Shown piece after piece: positions 1 to 8,740 of a stretch of DNA of 64,000 nucleotides. Both the position numbers and the translations under genes were made by a program. Each line of letters starts with the position of its first letter. Position 1 is the first letter of the stretch. The DNA lies in NCBI GenBank assembly GCA_964522165.1, contig CAZFVV010000004.1:18541-82540 (forward strand), written 5' to 3'. This stretch comes from JABWBP01 sp964522165 (lineage in GTDB: Bacteria > Calditrichota > Calditrichia > RBG-13-44-9 > J075). The notes under the pieces are model-generated. The model was not told where the DNA came from and did no database searches. It worked only from the letters and a program-made list of their open reading frames with translations.

Positions 1-2
1 CG

Positions 3-2852
3 GTGCAGGTGATCGGCCAGCAGGAGGTCGTGGCGGTGGACCGCGACGGCCGCGTGTATAGCAGCGCCGACGGGGGCGCAACCTGGCTGGCCGCCGCAGC
101 AACGCCGCCCAATCTCGACGCTGAAGACCTGCACTTCACAGACCTCCTGAACGGCTGGGTGACCGGCGGGGGCGGCATCGGCAACGCCTTGTTCCGCACC
201 ACCGACGGGGGCGCTACCTGGACGGGGACGCCGGGCTTCGGCGGGCTTTACGTCGCGGTTGATTTCGAGGGACAAAATGGCTGGGCGGCGAATATCGGGG
301 GGATTTTTTATCGCAGCAACGACGATGGCGAGACCTGGACAGAGGGAGAACTCCCCGGGTTTCCGTTTCAGATCAACGACATGGATTTCTTCGACGTGAG
401 CACCGGCTACGCAGTGGGCTGGTGGGGCTACGCCGCCCGCAGCGACGACGGCGGCGCAACCTGGGAGGTGCTGCCCACGCCCAACGAAGATGACCATTTC
501 ACCGACATCTACCTGGTCGGCGCCAATGAGCTGTGGCTGAGCACCAGCGCCGGGGTCGCCTATTACTCCGCCACGGGAGGCCAGAGCTGGGCCATTCTGG
601 ACATCGGTTCCGCGGGTTTCGGCAGCTTTTCCGCCGTTGCGGCCAACCCGGCCGGCGACGCCTGGACCGTGGGTTTCCAGGGCTACATCGAGCACTTCGC
701 CGGCCCCCCGCCTCCGCCGCTCAACCGCCCGCCCGATGCGTCCTTCGAATTCGTCGCTACCGGGCTTACGGTGGACTTCACCGATACCAGCAGCGATCCG
801 GACGGATTCATCGTGAGCTGGTCCTGGGATTTCGGCGACGGCAGCGGCTCCACGGCGCAGCACCCCTCGCATACTTATACTGAAGCCAACACCTATATCG
901 CGCGCCTCACCGTTACCGACGACGACGGCGACAGCAGCACTACCGGTCGAATCGTCACCGTGCAGCCCCTGCCGGGAGGCACATTCGGCGATTTCACCGA
1001 GGTGACCCCGCTCGACTCGCTCTTTGTGACCTCCCAGGACGAAGATTTCTGGGTGATTACCACCGCCCCGGCGGATTACGACGGCGACGGCGACCTCGAC
1101 ATCGCGGTTCTCGGCTACTACGTGATTTACAACCAGAGTGTGGAGGATCGCCTGGTTTTGATCACCAACGAGGGCCAGGCCGGGCCAGGGGAATGGGAAT
1201 TCAGTTACACCGACGTGCCGCTCGGCGGGCTAAGCGCCGGGGCCTCGGACCTCGCCTGGGGCGACTTAGACGGCGACGGCGACCAGGACCTCGCGGTGGG
1301 AAGCGACGGCGAGACTGTGATCTATCGCAACGACGCCGGCGCGCTGGCGCTGATCGACGCCGACCTGCCGGGATACTGGGAGGACAACGACCAGGCCGAT
1401 TTCGATCTGCGCTCCATCACCTGGACGGATTACGACAATGACGGCGACCTCGACCTCTTGCTGCCCTCGGTCTTTGACCCGGGCACGTTCTCTTACCGCA
1501 CCGCCTTGATGCGCAACGACGGCCCTGACGGTACCGGCGGCTGGATATTTACCGAGACCGACTCGGTTTTCGCGCCGGCCACTCACGCCCAGAGCGCCTG
1601 GGCGGACTTTGACGGCGACCAGGATCTCGATCTGCTGCTCGTCAACATCGCGCCGCTGACCGACGACGGCTTCATCCGCCGCTACCGCAACGACGGCAAC
1701 GGGGTCTTCACCGGCGAGGACATCCTCGGCGCCCTGAGCGTTGAGCACGGCGAGGCGCAATGGGGGGACTTCGACGCCGACGGCGACCTCGACATCCTGG
1801 TGGCCGGCAACATCAAGGAGATCGACGGCACTTACACTCACATGGCGCTTCGTATCTATCGTAACGACGCTGAGAACTACGTGCCGGTGGAAGTCATCGA
1901 TTGCATTCCCTGCCAGGGTTGGTTCGACCTCACCGCCGCCACCTGGGCGGATTATGAAAACGACGGGGACATGGATATCCTGCTGGCCGGCACCTACAAC
2001 TCCGGCTCCCAGATCGAAGGCCGGGCCTGGATCTACACCAACACTGACGGTATTTTTGCCGCAGATTCCGCCAGCGGGCTGCCGGCGCCGCGGGCCAGCG
2101 GTGACCGCGGGGGCACCTTCTCATGGCTCGACATCGACGGCGAGGGCGATCTGGATTACTTCATCGCCGGGCAGTATTTTGTTCCCGGCGGAAATGGCCT
2201 GGTCGAGGCGCAGATGCACATCTATCGCAACGACAAACCGGGGCAGAATGACTCTCCATCGGTCCCCTCGGGTTTGAGCGCTACTGTACAAGCCGGCGGC
2301 ACGGTTCTACTGTCCTGGATCCCGGCCAACGACGATCACACCCCGGGCGCCGCGCTCACCTACGATCTCGACCTTTTCCGTAACGGCGTCCCGCTTGAAA
2401 TCCCCCGCCGCCTCCCGCAGCCGGGCAACGTCAGCGCTGTAACGGAATGGCTGCTAACCGGGCTGCCGGACGGCCAGTACGATTGGACCCTGCGCGCGGT
2501 GGACGCCTCCTACAGCGGCGGCCCACTTGCCGCGGGCGAGTTCATCGTCGGCGGTCCGCTGGCGGTAGAGCCGAGCGACAATCTGCCTCGCGAATATGCT
2601 TTCGCGGAGAACTACCCGAATCCGTTCAACCCGGCGACGACCTTCCGTTTTGCGCTTCCGGAGCGGGCGCACGTGGAGCTGGCCGTTTACAATTTGAATG
2701 GGCAGTTAGTTACCCGGTTGGTGGACGAGAGCCGCCCGGCAGGAGTTCACGAGCTTCTTTGGGAGGCGCGCGGTCTCCCCAGCGGCACTTACTTCGTTCG
2801 CCTGTCGGCGGGCGCGTTCACCAAAACCCGGAAAGTCACGCTGCTGAAGTAA
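3..2852 (+). CDS. Large secreted surface protein, 5' truncated: BNR/YCF48-like repeats, PKD domain, FG-GAP/VCBS repeats, T9SS sorting domain
   Basis: The reading frame is open to the window edge and has no signal peptide, so the true N-terminus lies upstream. Residues 1-230 hold BNR/YCF48-like repeats (DGGATW appears several times). A PKD domain follows at about 240-320 (WDFGDG motif). Residues about 340-750 hold seven calcium-loop-like FG-GAP/VCBS repeats of the type DYDGDGDLDI. A short Fn3-like stretch comes next, and the last 80 residues are a sorting domain with NYPNPFNP and the ending KTRKVTLLK. In the family this domain directs export by the type IX secretion system to the cell surface. 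The repeats suggest an adhesive or structural protein; no catalytic site is visible. Codon use looks more GC-rich than that of the genes downstream. Confidence 0.9.
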   Translation: MQVIGQQEVVAVDRDGRVYSSADGGATWLAAAATPPNLDAEDLHFTDLLNGWVTGGGGIGNALFRTTDGGATWTGTPGFGGLYVAVDFEGQNGWAANIGGIFYRSNDDGETWTEGELPGFPFQINDMDFFDVSTGYAVGWWGYAARSDDGGATWEVLPTPNEDDHFTDIYLVGANELWLSTSAGVAYYSATGGQSWAILDIGSAGFGSFSAVAANPAGDAWTVGFQGYIEHFAGPPPPPLNRPPDASFEFVATGLTVDFTDTSSDPDGFIVSWSWDFGDGSGSTAQHPSHTYTEANTYIARLTVTDDDGDSSTTGRIVTVQPLPGGTFGDFTEVTPLDSLFVTSQDEDFWVITTAPADYDGDGDLDIAVLGYYVIYNQSVEDRLVLITNEGQAGPGEWEFSYTDVPLGGLSAGASDLAWGDLDGDGDQDLAVGSDGETVIYRNDAGALALIDADLPGYWEDNDQADFDLRSITWTDYDNDGDLDLLLPSVFDPGTFSYRTALMRNDGPDGTGGWIFTETDSVFAPATHAQSAWADFDGDQDLDLLLVNIAPLTDDGFIRRYRNDGNGVFTGEDILGALSVEHGEAQWGDFDADGDLDILVAGNIKEIDGTYTHMALRIYRNDAENYVPVEVIDCIPCQGWFDLTAATWADYENDGDMDILLAGTYNSGSQIEGRAWIYTNTDGIFAADSASGLPAPRASGDRGGTFSWLDIDGEGDLDYFIAGQYFVPGGNGLVEAQMHIYRNDKPGQNDSPSVPSGLSATVQAGGTVLLSWIPANDDHTPGAALTYDLDLFRNGVPLEIPRRLPQPGNVSAVTEWLLTGLPDGQYDWTLRAVDASYSGGPLAAGEFIVGGPLAVEPSDNLPREYAFAENYPNPFNPATTFRFALPERAHVELAVYNLNGQLVTRLVDESRPAGVHELLWEARGLPSGTYFVRLSAGAFTKTRKVTLLK

Positions 2853-3060
2853 GACGCATCCCCGGAATTGCCGAGATAGGCAACCTCGTATTCAGGCTGC
2901 GACCCGCGTAGAGCCATCTGCGCGGGTCGCGGTCGATACAAACGACTCATTTTCGATGCGTTATATGCAGTCCTTTGCCTGGCCTGCCCGAACGATCTAC
3001 TCCGATGATTGCCTGAATTTATATGAAAACTTAAAGAGGTGAGATGTACTGCGTAATAAA

Positions 3061-3097
3061 CCGGAGCGCCATCCCGGCTGCCGGGATGGCGCTCCGG
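3061..3097. terminator. Perfect 17-bp hairpin between convergent genes
   Basis: A perfect inverted repeat has two 17-base arms (3061-3077 and 3081-3097) around the triloop CTG. It lies between two convergent genes and could stop transcription from both sides. On the minus strand it is followed by TTTATTACG; on the plus strand there is no T-run. Of the rest of the 372-base gap (2853-3224), 3128-3162 holds a weaker inverted repeat (CCCTGT and ACAGGG) and 3181-3222 a word repeat. Confidence 0.5.
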
Positions 3098-3180
3098 AAA
3101 ACAAATTTCGCAATGTAGTAAAAGTCACCCTGTGAGCATCTGGGGGGCGCGTCTCAACAGGGTTACTGTTGCGCTACTGC

Positions 3181-3222
3181 CAAATTTCAAATCCGCGATC
3201 CGCAATCTGAAATCCGCAATCG
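3181..3222. repeat. Class A word repeat, AAATCCGCAATC family, single arm
   Basis: Degenerate tandem copies of AAATCCGCRATC run up to the stop codon of the minus-strand lipoprotein gene. No inverted partner arm is visible nearby. Confidence 0.55.
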
Positions 3223-3224
3223 CC

Positions 3225-4508
3225 TCAGGGATCCAACCGCACCGCTAAAAATGCCGCGCCCACGTTGCCGGAGGTATCGAACGCCCGCACGTAAATGGTA
3301 TGGTCGATCCCGGTGGCGTATCCCGAGAAATTCCAGACGTACTGGTACAGCGGGGTGCTGTCGGATCCTTTAAAAATCCCGTCGATATAGAAGGCCACGC
3401 TGTCCACCCCCATATCGTCCTGGGCGTCCGCCACCACGGTGATGGAGTTCAGGGCGCTGACGGAAAATATGTTGTTGGCCCCCGGAGCGGGAAACACGAT
3501 GTTGACCGTCGGGGGAGTTACATCGGGAATCACGTTGGATGAGACCGTCACGTTGATGACCCCGCTGGAGACGTTGAATCCCTCGCGGTCGTAGGCCACC
3601 GAAAAGATGGTATGCCGCGATCCGTTGGGCAGGTTGCTGACGTCCCATTCGTAAATGTAAGGGAACTGGGTATCGCGGAATTTGCGGAAGCCGTCGATGA
3701 CGAACACCACGCTGTCAACTGGGTTGTACTGGATATTTTCGACCTGGGTAACCACGCTCACCAGCCCGCTCACGGCCTGCTGATTAATCGGATTGGCAAT
3801 TTGCACCACGGGAGCCGTGATATTCCCGATCACCGCCGAGGAAATCGTTACCGTAATAACGCTGGAAGATACGTTGAAGCCGATGCGGTCGTAGGCAATC
3901 GCAAAAATGGTATGCTGCGATCCGTTTACTAAGTTCTGGGTATCCCAGGTATAGATATAGGGGAACTGGGTATCGCGGAATTTGTGCACCCCGTCGATGT
4001 AAAATGCCACGCTGTCGATGGGGTTGTTTTCATCCCGGTTCACGCCCACGGCAATATTCACCAGGCCGCTGACGGTCTGGTTGTCGAGGGGATTCTGCAC
4101 CGCCACCGCCGGGGGTAGGGGTTCTCCCGTTGCCGGGGCAAATAGCCGCACCGTAATGATGGCGGAAGGGCCGATGTTGCCGTCATCGTCGATGGCATAG
4201 GCGGTGATATGGTGATCCTCATTATCCGCAATCGGGTCGGTATTCCAGAGGTAATTCATATTATCGCTGTTGGCGCTAAGGGCTTCCTGGCCATCGATAA
4301 AGAGCCGGATCGTTTCCACTTTTTTTTCATCCCAGGCAGATACCAGGATGGGAACCTGGCCATGCACGACTGCGCCGGAAGGCGGGTTATTGATAGTGGT
4401 GACAGGGGGGCCTTCATCCCTCTGCTCCAGGCATCCGTTAAAAAATAACAATGCCAGGGATATTGCAGCCGGCAGCCCTATTAAGCGAGTGGATTTGGGA
4501 TATACCAT
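3225..4508 (-). CDS. Lipoprotein with four Ig-like repeats
   Basis: The 427-residue protein begins with a basic, then hydrophobic, signal peptide and a lipobox ending NGC (Cys26), so it should be lipid-anchored in the envelope. The start ATG has AGGAG eight bases upstream. The mature part consists of four bacterial Ig-like domains of about 95-100 residues, each beginning with a phrase like V-I-NP and containing SVAFYIDG. Domains 2 and 3 are near copies: the coding DNA repeats with a period of exactly 300 bases (24 identical bases at 3661 and 3961). No enzymatic motif is present; a structural or binding role at the cell surface is likely. The gene stands alone and converges on the sorting-domain gene. 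Confidence 0.85.
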   Translation of the reverse strand: MVYPKSTRLIGLPAAISLALLFFNGCLEQRDEGPPVTTINNPPSGAVVHGQVPILVSAWDEKKVETIRLFIDGQEALSANSDNMNYLWNTDPIADNEDHHITAYAIDDDGNIGPSAIITVRLFAPATGEPLPPAVAVQNPLDNQTVSGLVNIAVGVNRDENNPIDSVAFYIDGVHKFRDTQFPYIYTWDTQNLVNGSQHTIFAIAYDRIGFNVSSSVITVTISSAVIGNITAPVVQIANPINQQAVSGLVSVVTQVENIQYNPVDSVVFVIDGFRKFRDTQFPYIYEWDVSNLPNGSRHTIFSVAYDREGFNVSSGVINVTVSSNVIPDVTPPTVNIVFPAPGANNIFSVSALNSITVVADAQDDMGVDSVAFYIDGIFKGSDSTPLYQYVWNFSGYATGIDHTIYVRAFDTSGNVGAAFLAVRLDP

Positions 4509-4642
4509 CTAATGTGCTCCTGTTTGGTTAATTATGACATCCTTATGTAAGTTCATAAAAAAAGCCATTTACGATTTAATTAGTGTGACCGGCATCATAA
4601 ACCATGCCGCCTAATCTTTTCAGTGATCCGGGGAAAACCTTA

Positions 4643-4746
4643 AACGTGAAACGTAATGCCTAATTCGTAAAACGTAACTGGTATTCCGTATTCCGTTTTT
4701 ATTACGCAATACGCATTACGAGTTACGAGTCATGCATCACGTTTTC
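4643..4746. repeat. Class A inverted word array (CGTAAT/CGTATT and CGTGAAACGTRATGC words)
   Basis: In the 367-base gap between divergent genes, a left arm rich in CGTGAAACGTAATGC, CGTAA and CGTATTCCG faces a right arm rich in TTACGCAATACGCATTACG and GCATCACGTTTT. The arms use the same words in opposite orientation but are not base-for-base complements. The centre TATTCCGTTTTTATTACGCA closely matches the element at 25025-25094, and the outer words match 32305-32390. A TTGACA at 4832-4837 could be a -35 box for the SPOR gene, but no well-spaced -10 is visible. Confidence 0.75.
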
Positions 4747-4875
4747 CCTCCCTGCACAACCATTCATTTTTGACCCCGCACATTTCCCCATAAATATTTC
4801 TCTTGAATCATCGGCCATTTTAGTTTATTTTTTGACAAAATTTTTACATAATTTGCTGAAAAAGGGTTTTCAAAG

Positions 4876-5445
4876 ATGAGCGGTACAACCAAATTTCGAT
4901 CAGGCTTCTCTGCCGTCATTTTGATCGGTCTCATGATCTGGGCGTCCGGGTGTTCGGCGTCCAAGAGCGCCGGGGTTCCGGATCGCGGCATGGAGCCGGA
5001 AGCTCCCCGCACCGACGAATCTTTCGACCCGGTAATGCTCCAGGATGAAGATATCGAATTCCCGGCGACGAAAAGCCAGCCTCAAACCGAGGAAAAGCTT
5101 CCCCTGCCGGAAGAAAGCGGGGCAACCTCTCCGGCGATGCCGGAAAACCGGGCCATCGAAGGATTCCGGGTGCAGCTTTTTGCCACCCAGGAAATCGAAA
5201 AGGCTACCCTGGAAGCAAAAGAAGCGGAAAACCGGTTTGCCGGGGATGGCGTTGCGGTCTATATCGAATTCGATTCCCCGATGTATAAGGTGCGGATCGG
5301 CGATTGCGCTACCCGGGACGCGGCCGAGCAGCTTCGGGAGCTGTCCCGGCAAAGAGGATACTCTACCTCCTGGATTGTGAAGACAAAGGTTAATTCCAAC
5401 CCTGCTCTGCCTTCCCCATCTAATACCGGAAGCGATGATCATTGA
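4876..5445 (+). CDS. SPOR-domain lipoprotein
   Basis: The 189-residue protein has a signal peptide with lipobox ASGC (Cys26), then an acidic, proline-rich linker (about 30-92), then a SPOR domain (about 96-172) beginning GFRVQLFAT and including YKVRIGDCATRDAAEQL. SPOR domains bind glycan strands of peptidoglycan stripped of stem peptides, typically at the division septum or at sites of wall turnover. Lipidation suggests anchoring to the outer membrane (inference). It lies 75 bases upstream of yebC on the same strand. No catalytic domain is present. The start has only a weak ribosome site (AAAAAGGG). Confidence 0.85.
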   Translation: MSGTTKFRSGFSAVILIGLMIWASGCSASKSAGVPDRGMEPEAPRTDESFDPVMLQDEDIEFPATKSQPQTEEKLPLPEESGATSPAMPENRAIEGFRVQLFATQEIEKATLEAKEAENRFAGDGVAVYIEFDSPMYKVRIGDCATRDAAEQLRELSRQRGYSTSWIVKTKVNSNPALPSPSNTGSDDH

Positions 5446-5520
5446 GTTCTCGAGCGCACTCCTCTTGTTCAATCCATACTTCTTTTGAAATTGAATGCGT
5501 GATGTTTTAACGGAGGAATT

Positions 5521-6273
5521 ATGGCAGGACATTCCCAATGGGCGAATATTAAATTTCGCAAGGAACGGCAGGACGCCAAAAAAGGCAAAATTTTTACCAA
5601 GCTGATCAAAGAAATTACCATTTCAGCGCGGCTGGGCGGCGGGGATCCCAACGCGAACCCGCGCCTGCGCAAGGCCATGCTGGCCGCCAGGGCCGCCAAC
5701 ATGCCCTTGAAAAACATGGAAAATGCCATTAAGAAAGGCACCGGCGAACTTCCCGGGATGGTAATCGAAGAGGTCGCCTACGAAGGATACGGCCCCGGCG
5801 GCGTTGCCCTGTATGTACTTTGCACGACCGACAATAAAAACCGCAGCGTGGGAGAAATTCGCCATATCCTGTCCCGGCACGGGGGGAACTTAGGGGAAAG
5901 CGGCTGCGTGAGCTGGATGTTCCAACGCAAGGGTTTGATCCGGGCGCCGCGTGAAAATTATTCGGAAGAAGACCTCATGCTCCTGGCAATTGACGCCGGA
6001 GCCGATGATTTTAAAGTGGAAGAGGCGTTTTACGAAATTTATACTCCCTTTGAATTGCTGGATGCGGTGCAAAGCACCTTAGAGGAAAAAGGCATCCGGG
6101 TTGAGTCTGCCGAATCGACCTATATCCCCCAGAATACCGTGCGGCTGGAAGGCAGGCAGGCGGAGCAGATGTTGAAATTGATGGAAGCCCTGGAAGAAAA
6201 CGACGACGTGGAAGACGTTTACGCCAATTTCGACATCGACGAAACCGTTATGGAGCAAATTGGAAGCGCTTAA
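5521..6273 (+). CDS. yebC: YebC/PmpR family protein (transcriptional regulator / translation factor)
   Basis: The 250-residue protein is full length for the family, which begins MAGHSQWANIKFRKERQDAK. It has the three-domain arrangement with conserved NPRLRKA near residue 45 and the central GYGPGG region. Members were first described as DNA-binding regulators of recombination and quorum genes, and TACO1/YebC proteins are also reported to help ribosomes through proline-rich stretches; the sequence cannot decide between the two. A strong ribosome site (CGGAGG) precedes the ATG. It heads the yebC-ruvC-ruvA-ruvB run, a common gene order. A class A repeat begins five bases after its stop. Confidence 0.95.
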   Translation: MAGHSQWANIKFRKERQDAKKGKIFTKLIKEITISARLGGGDPNANPRLRKAMLAARAANMPLKNMENAIKKGTGELPGMVIEEVAYEGYGPGGVALYVLCTTDNKNRSVGEIRHILSRHGGNLGESGCVSWMFQRKGLIRAPRENYSEEDLMLLAIDAGADDFKVEEAFYEIYTPFELLDAVQSTLEEKGIRVESAESTYIPQNTVRLEGRQAEQMLKLMEALEENDDVEDVYANFDIDETVMEQIGSA

Positions 6274-6277
6274 AAAC

Positions 6278-6352
6278 GGTGTTATAGTGTTCAAGTGTTA
6301 TAGTGTTTTAGTATTATTGTAAAGAACCGGGAACCAAAACACTAAAACACCC
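6278..6352. repeat. Class A inverted word array, GTGTTATAG family, copy 1
   Basis: The left arm holds GTGTTATAGTGTT and GTGTTTTAGT; the right arm holds AAAACACTAAAACACC. GTGTTTTAGT at 6303-6312 pairs exactly with part of the right arm. It fills most of the yebC-ruvC gap. Other copies are at 15480, 17068, 22560 and 35643. Confidence 0.85.
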
Positions 6353-6374
6353 TGCCACTTCCAATCTCGAAACG

Positions 6375-6875
6375 ATGATCATTTTAGGAATCGACCCCGG
6401 CTTGAGCGTTACCGGTTATGGCATTATCGAAGTGCTAGACCATAAAGCCCGCTGCCGCGCTTACGGGGGAATTTACAATCGCGCAAAAGAGGCCGGGATG
6501 GCCGAAAAGTTAGAGAAAATTTACCGGGAGATTCGCGCGGTGGTGAGTCAGCACCGCCCGGCGCACTGCGCCATCGAGGAAGTTTTTTTCCATGAAAACG
6601 TGAACACGGCCATCGTAATGGGACATGCCCGGGGGGTAGCGATGTTAGCGGTGCAGCAGTCGAACGTTGAGATCTTTGAATACGCCGCGCGCGAGGTCAA
6701 AATGTCCACCGCCGGCTCCGGCGCGGCTTCCAAACAACAGGTACAGGCCATGGTTAAAAACCTGCTGGGACTCCCGGAACTGCCCCGCCCGCAGGACGCC
6801 GCGGACGCGCTGGCGGTGGCCCTGTGCCACTTTCACCGCCTGAAGTTTCGCGGCCTGAAAGCTTCAAGGCACTAA
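6375..6875 (+). CDS. ruvC: Crossover junction endonuclease RuvC
   Basis: The protein (166 residues, usual length) is the Holliday-junction resolvase acting with RuvAB in recombination repair. The RNase-H-like catalytic acidic residues are in place: Asp7 in GIDPG, Glu68 in AIEEVFF, and Asp141 and Asp144 in PQDAADALA. It is followed by ruvA and ruvB on the same strand, so all three junction-processing proteins are co-encoded. The stop codon TAA (6873-6875) overlaps the first unit of the next word repeat. Confidence 0.97.
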   Translation: MIILGIDPGLSVTGYGIIEVLDHKARCRAYGGIYNRAKEAGMAEKLEKIYREIRAVVSQHRPAHCAIEEVFFHENVNTAIVMGHARGVAMLAVQQSNVEIFEYAAREVKMSTAGSGAASKQQVQAMVKNLLGLPELPRPQDAADALAVALCHFHRLKFRGLKASRH

Positions 6876-6949
6876 GGTATTAGGATATAGGGTATAAGGT
6901 ATAAGTGAACAGACGCCTTATACCCTATGACTTCATCCCCTAACCTTTG
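6871..6949. repeat. Class A inverted word array, GGGTATAAGG family, copy 1
   Basis: The left arm repeats GGTATTAGGATATAGGGTATAA; the right arm is CTTATACCCTATGAC followed by CCCCTAACC. ATAGGGTATAAG (6887-6898) pairs perfectly over 12 bases with CTTATACCCTAT (6917-6928). The element fills the ruvC-ruvA gap. A second copy is at 50523-50579. Confidence 0.85.
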
Positions 6950-6960
6950 AATCGCAACGG

Positions 6961-7569
6961 ATGATCGACCGTATTTCAGGAAAGCTCATCGAAAAAACGC
7001 CTACCTATTGCGTGGTAGATTGCCAGGGAGTAGGCTACGGGCTGCACATCTCCCTGAACACCTTTCAGCAGCTTGAAAAATACCCGGAAAACGCGTTCGT
7101 TCCCATGTACACCTATCTTCACGTGCGGGAGGATGCTTTGCAGCTTTTTGGATTTTATGAAGTTGCCGAGAGGGTAATGTTTCAAATGCTGATTTCTATT
7201 TCCGGGATCGGCCCGCGGATCGCCATCGCAGTGCTCTCCGGCAGCAGCCCCGCAGAATTACGCGCGGCCATCGCCCGGGAAGACGTGGGAATGTTGACCC
7301 GCATTCCCGGGGTGGGGCGAAAAACCGCCCAGCGATTAATCCTGGAGTTGAAAGAAAAAATCCAGAAGCAAAAGGATATCGAACAACTGGCCGCGATATC
7401 CGTGGTGTCGCAGGAGCAGCGTTCTAAAGTGAACGAGGCGATCCTGGCCCTCACTTCCCTGGGCTACAAACAGCAGGAAGCGCAAGCCGCCGTTGATAAA
7501 GTGGTGCGCCGGCTGGGGGATGAAATTTCCCTGGAAGAAATGATTAAAGAGGCTTTTAAAGAGGTGTAA
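6961..7569 (+). CDS. ruvA: Holliday junction branch migration protein RuvA
   Basis: RuvA (202 residues) binds four-way junctions as a tetramer and loads the RuvB motor. The N-terminal OB fold begins MIDRISGKL. Two helix-hairpin-helix motifs follow (ISGIGPRIA and IPGVGRKTA, about residues 80-125), and a C-terminal RuvB-contacting domain (about 155-202) ends LEEMIKEAFKEV. Length and domain order are normal. Confidence 0.97.
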   Translation: MIDRISGKLIEKTPTYCVVDCQGVGYGLHISLNTFQQLEKYPENAFVPMYTYLHVREDALQLFGFYEVAERVMFQMLISISGIGPRIAIAVLSGSSPAELRAAIAREDVGMLTRIPGVGRKTAQRLILELKEKIQKQKDIEQLAAISVVSQEQRSKVNEAILALTSLGYKQQEAQAAVDKVVRRLGDEISLEEMIKEAFKEV

Positions 7570-7573
7570 ATAA

Positions 7574-7672
7574 CTGCGAATTCCACCAATTAGCACGAAT
7601 TGTATTTGTTGATCCCGGTTGGCCGTGAAAAAATTAGTGTAATTCGTGTAATTCGTGTAATTCGTGGTTTAA
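7574..7672. repeat. Class A inverted word array, AATTCGTGT family
   Basis: The left arm carries GCGAATTCCACCAATTAGC and ACGAATT. The right arm has three tandem copies of GTGTAATTC followed by GTGGTTT. The arms are the same word in opposite orientation. It fills the ruvA-ruvB gap and ends 14 bases before the ruvB start. Confidence 0.8.
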
Positions 7673-7686
7673 AATGAATAATAAAA

Positions 7687-8727
7687 ATGGCAAAAGAAAA
7701 AGCACAACGCCAGAACGCGATCGACCCCTTTCCGACTTCGGAAGACCAGGCGTTCGAGTCCGCCCTGCGCCCCTCCGCATTCGATGATTTCGTCGGCCAG
7801 GCCAAGGTGGTGGAAAACCTGAAGGTGTTCATCGAAGCGGCGCGGCAGCGCGGGGAGGCGCTGGACCACGTGCTCTTGTACGGCCCGCCGGGATTGGGAA
7901 AAACTACCCTGGCCTACATCGTGGCGCACGAGTTAGCGGTGGACATCAAAACCACCTCCGGGCCGGTGTTAGACAAGGCCGGGGACCTGGCGGGGCTACT
8001 CACCAATCTCCAGGAGCGCGACGTCCTGTTCATCGATGAAATCCATCGCCTCAACAACGTGGTGGAAGAGTACCTCTACTCCGCCATGGAAGATTACAAA
8101 TTGGACATCATGATCGACCGCGGGGCCAACGCCCGCAGCATCCAGATCAACCTGCCCAAATTTACCCTGGTAGGCGCAACCACCCGCGCCGGGTTGCTCA
8201 CCGCTCCCATGCGCGCCCGCTTCGGGGTGGTGTTGCGGCTGGATTATTACCGCGCGGAGGATCTCTACCACATTATTATGCGCTCCGCCCGGCTGCTGAA
8301 CGTGGCGGTGGATGAAGACGGGGCCATGGAGATCGCCCGGCGCTCCCGGGGAACGCCCCGGGTGGCCAACCGCCTGCTGCGCCGCACCCGCGACTTCGCC
8401 CAGGTGAAAGCGGAGGGGAACATTACCCGGGAAGTGGCCGACCAGGCCCTGCAAATGTTAGAAGTGGACGAGCTGGGGCTGGATGAGATGGACAAGCGCA
8501 TCATCCGCACCATCATCGAGAAATATAACGGCGGCCCGGTAGGGATCAATACCATTGCGGTGGCGGTGAGCGAAGAGAGCGAAACCATCGAAGAGATCTA
8601 CGAACCCTATTTGATTCAAGAGGGATTTATCAAGCGAACCCCCCGGGGGCGCGTCGCCACGCCCCTGGCGTACGAACATTTTAATTACAGGCAGAGGAAT
8701 CATGGATTTCAGCAAGAACTTTTTTGA
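7687..8727 (+). CDS. ruvB: Holliday junction helicase motor RuvB
   Basis: RuvB (346 residues) is the AAA+ ATPase that drives branch migration with RuvA. Visible motifs are Walker A GPPGLGKTTL, Walker B LFIDEIHRL, sensor 1 GATTRAG, the arginine-finger region MRARFG, and a C-terminal winged-helix domain containing TPRGRVATPLAYEHF. The stop lies 13 bases before the queA start, so the two are probably co-transcribed. Confidence 0.97.
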   Translation: MAKEKAQRQNAIDPFPTSEDQAFESALRPSAFDDFVGQAKVVENLKVFIEAARQRGEALDHVLLYGPPGLGKTTLAYIVAHELAVDIKTTSGPVLDKAGDLAGLLTNLQERDVLFIDEIHRLNNVVEEYLYSAMEDYKLDIMIDRGANARSIQINLPKFTLVGATTRAGLLTAPMRARFGVVLRLDYYRAEDLYHIIMRSARLLNVAVDEDGAMEIARRSRGTPRVANRLLRRTRDFAQVKAEGNITREVADQALQMLEVDELGLDEMDKRIIRTIIEKYNGGPVGINTIAVAVSEESETIEEIYEPYLIQEGFIKRTPRGRVATPLAYEHFNYRQRNHGFQQELF

Positions 8728-8740
8728 TGACGACGGCAAT

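Noticed and set aside
1266..1841. Antisense frame of 191 codons inside the first gene
   Set aside because: It mirrors the GAC/GGC-rich calcium-loop repeats of the real protein and has no family features.
2447..2911. Frame of 154 codons overlapping the end of the first gene
   Set aside because: It is an out-of-frame shadow of the sorting domain with Arg-rich composition.
8702..8740. Upstream ATG for queA
   Set aside because: It lies inside ruvB and adds residues not found in QueA; the family start is at 8741.
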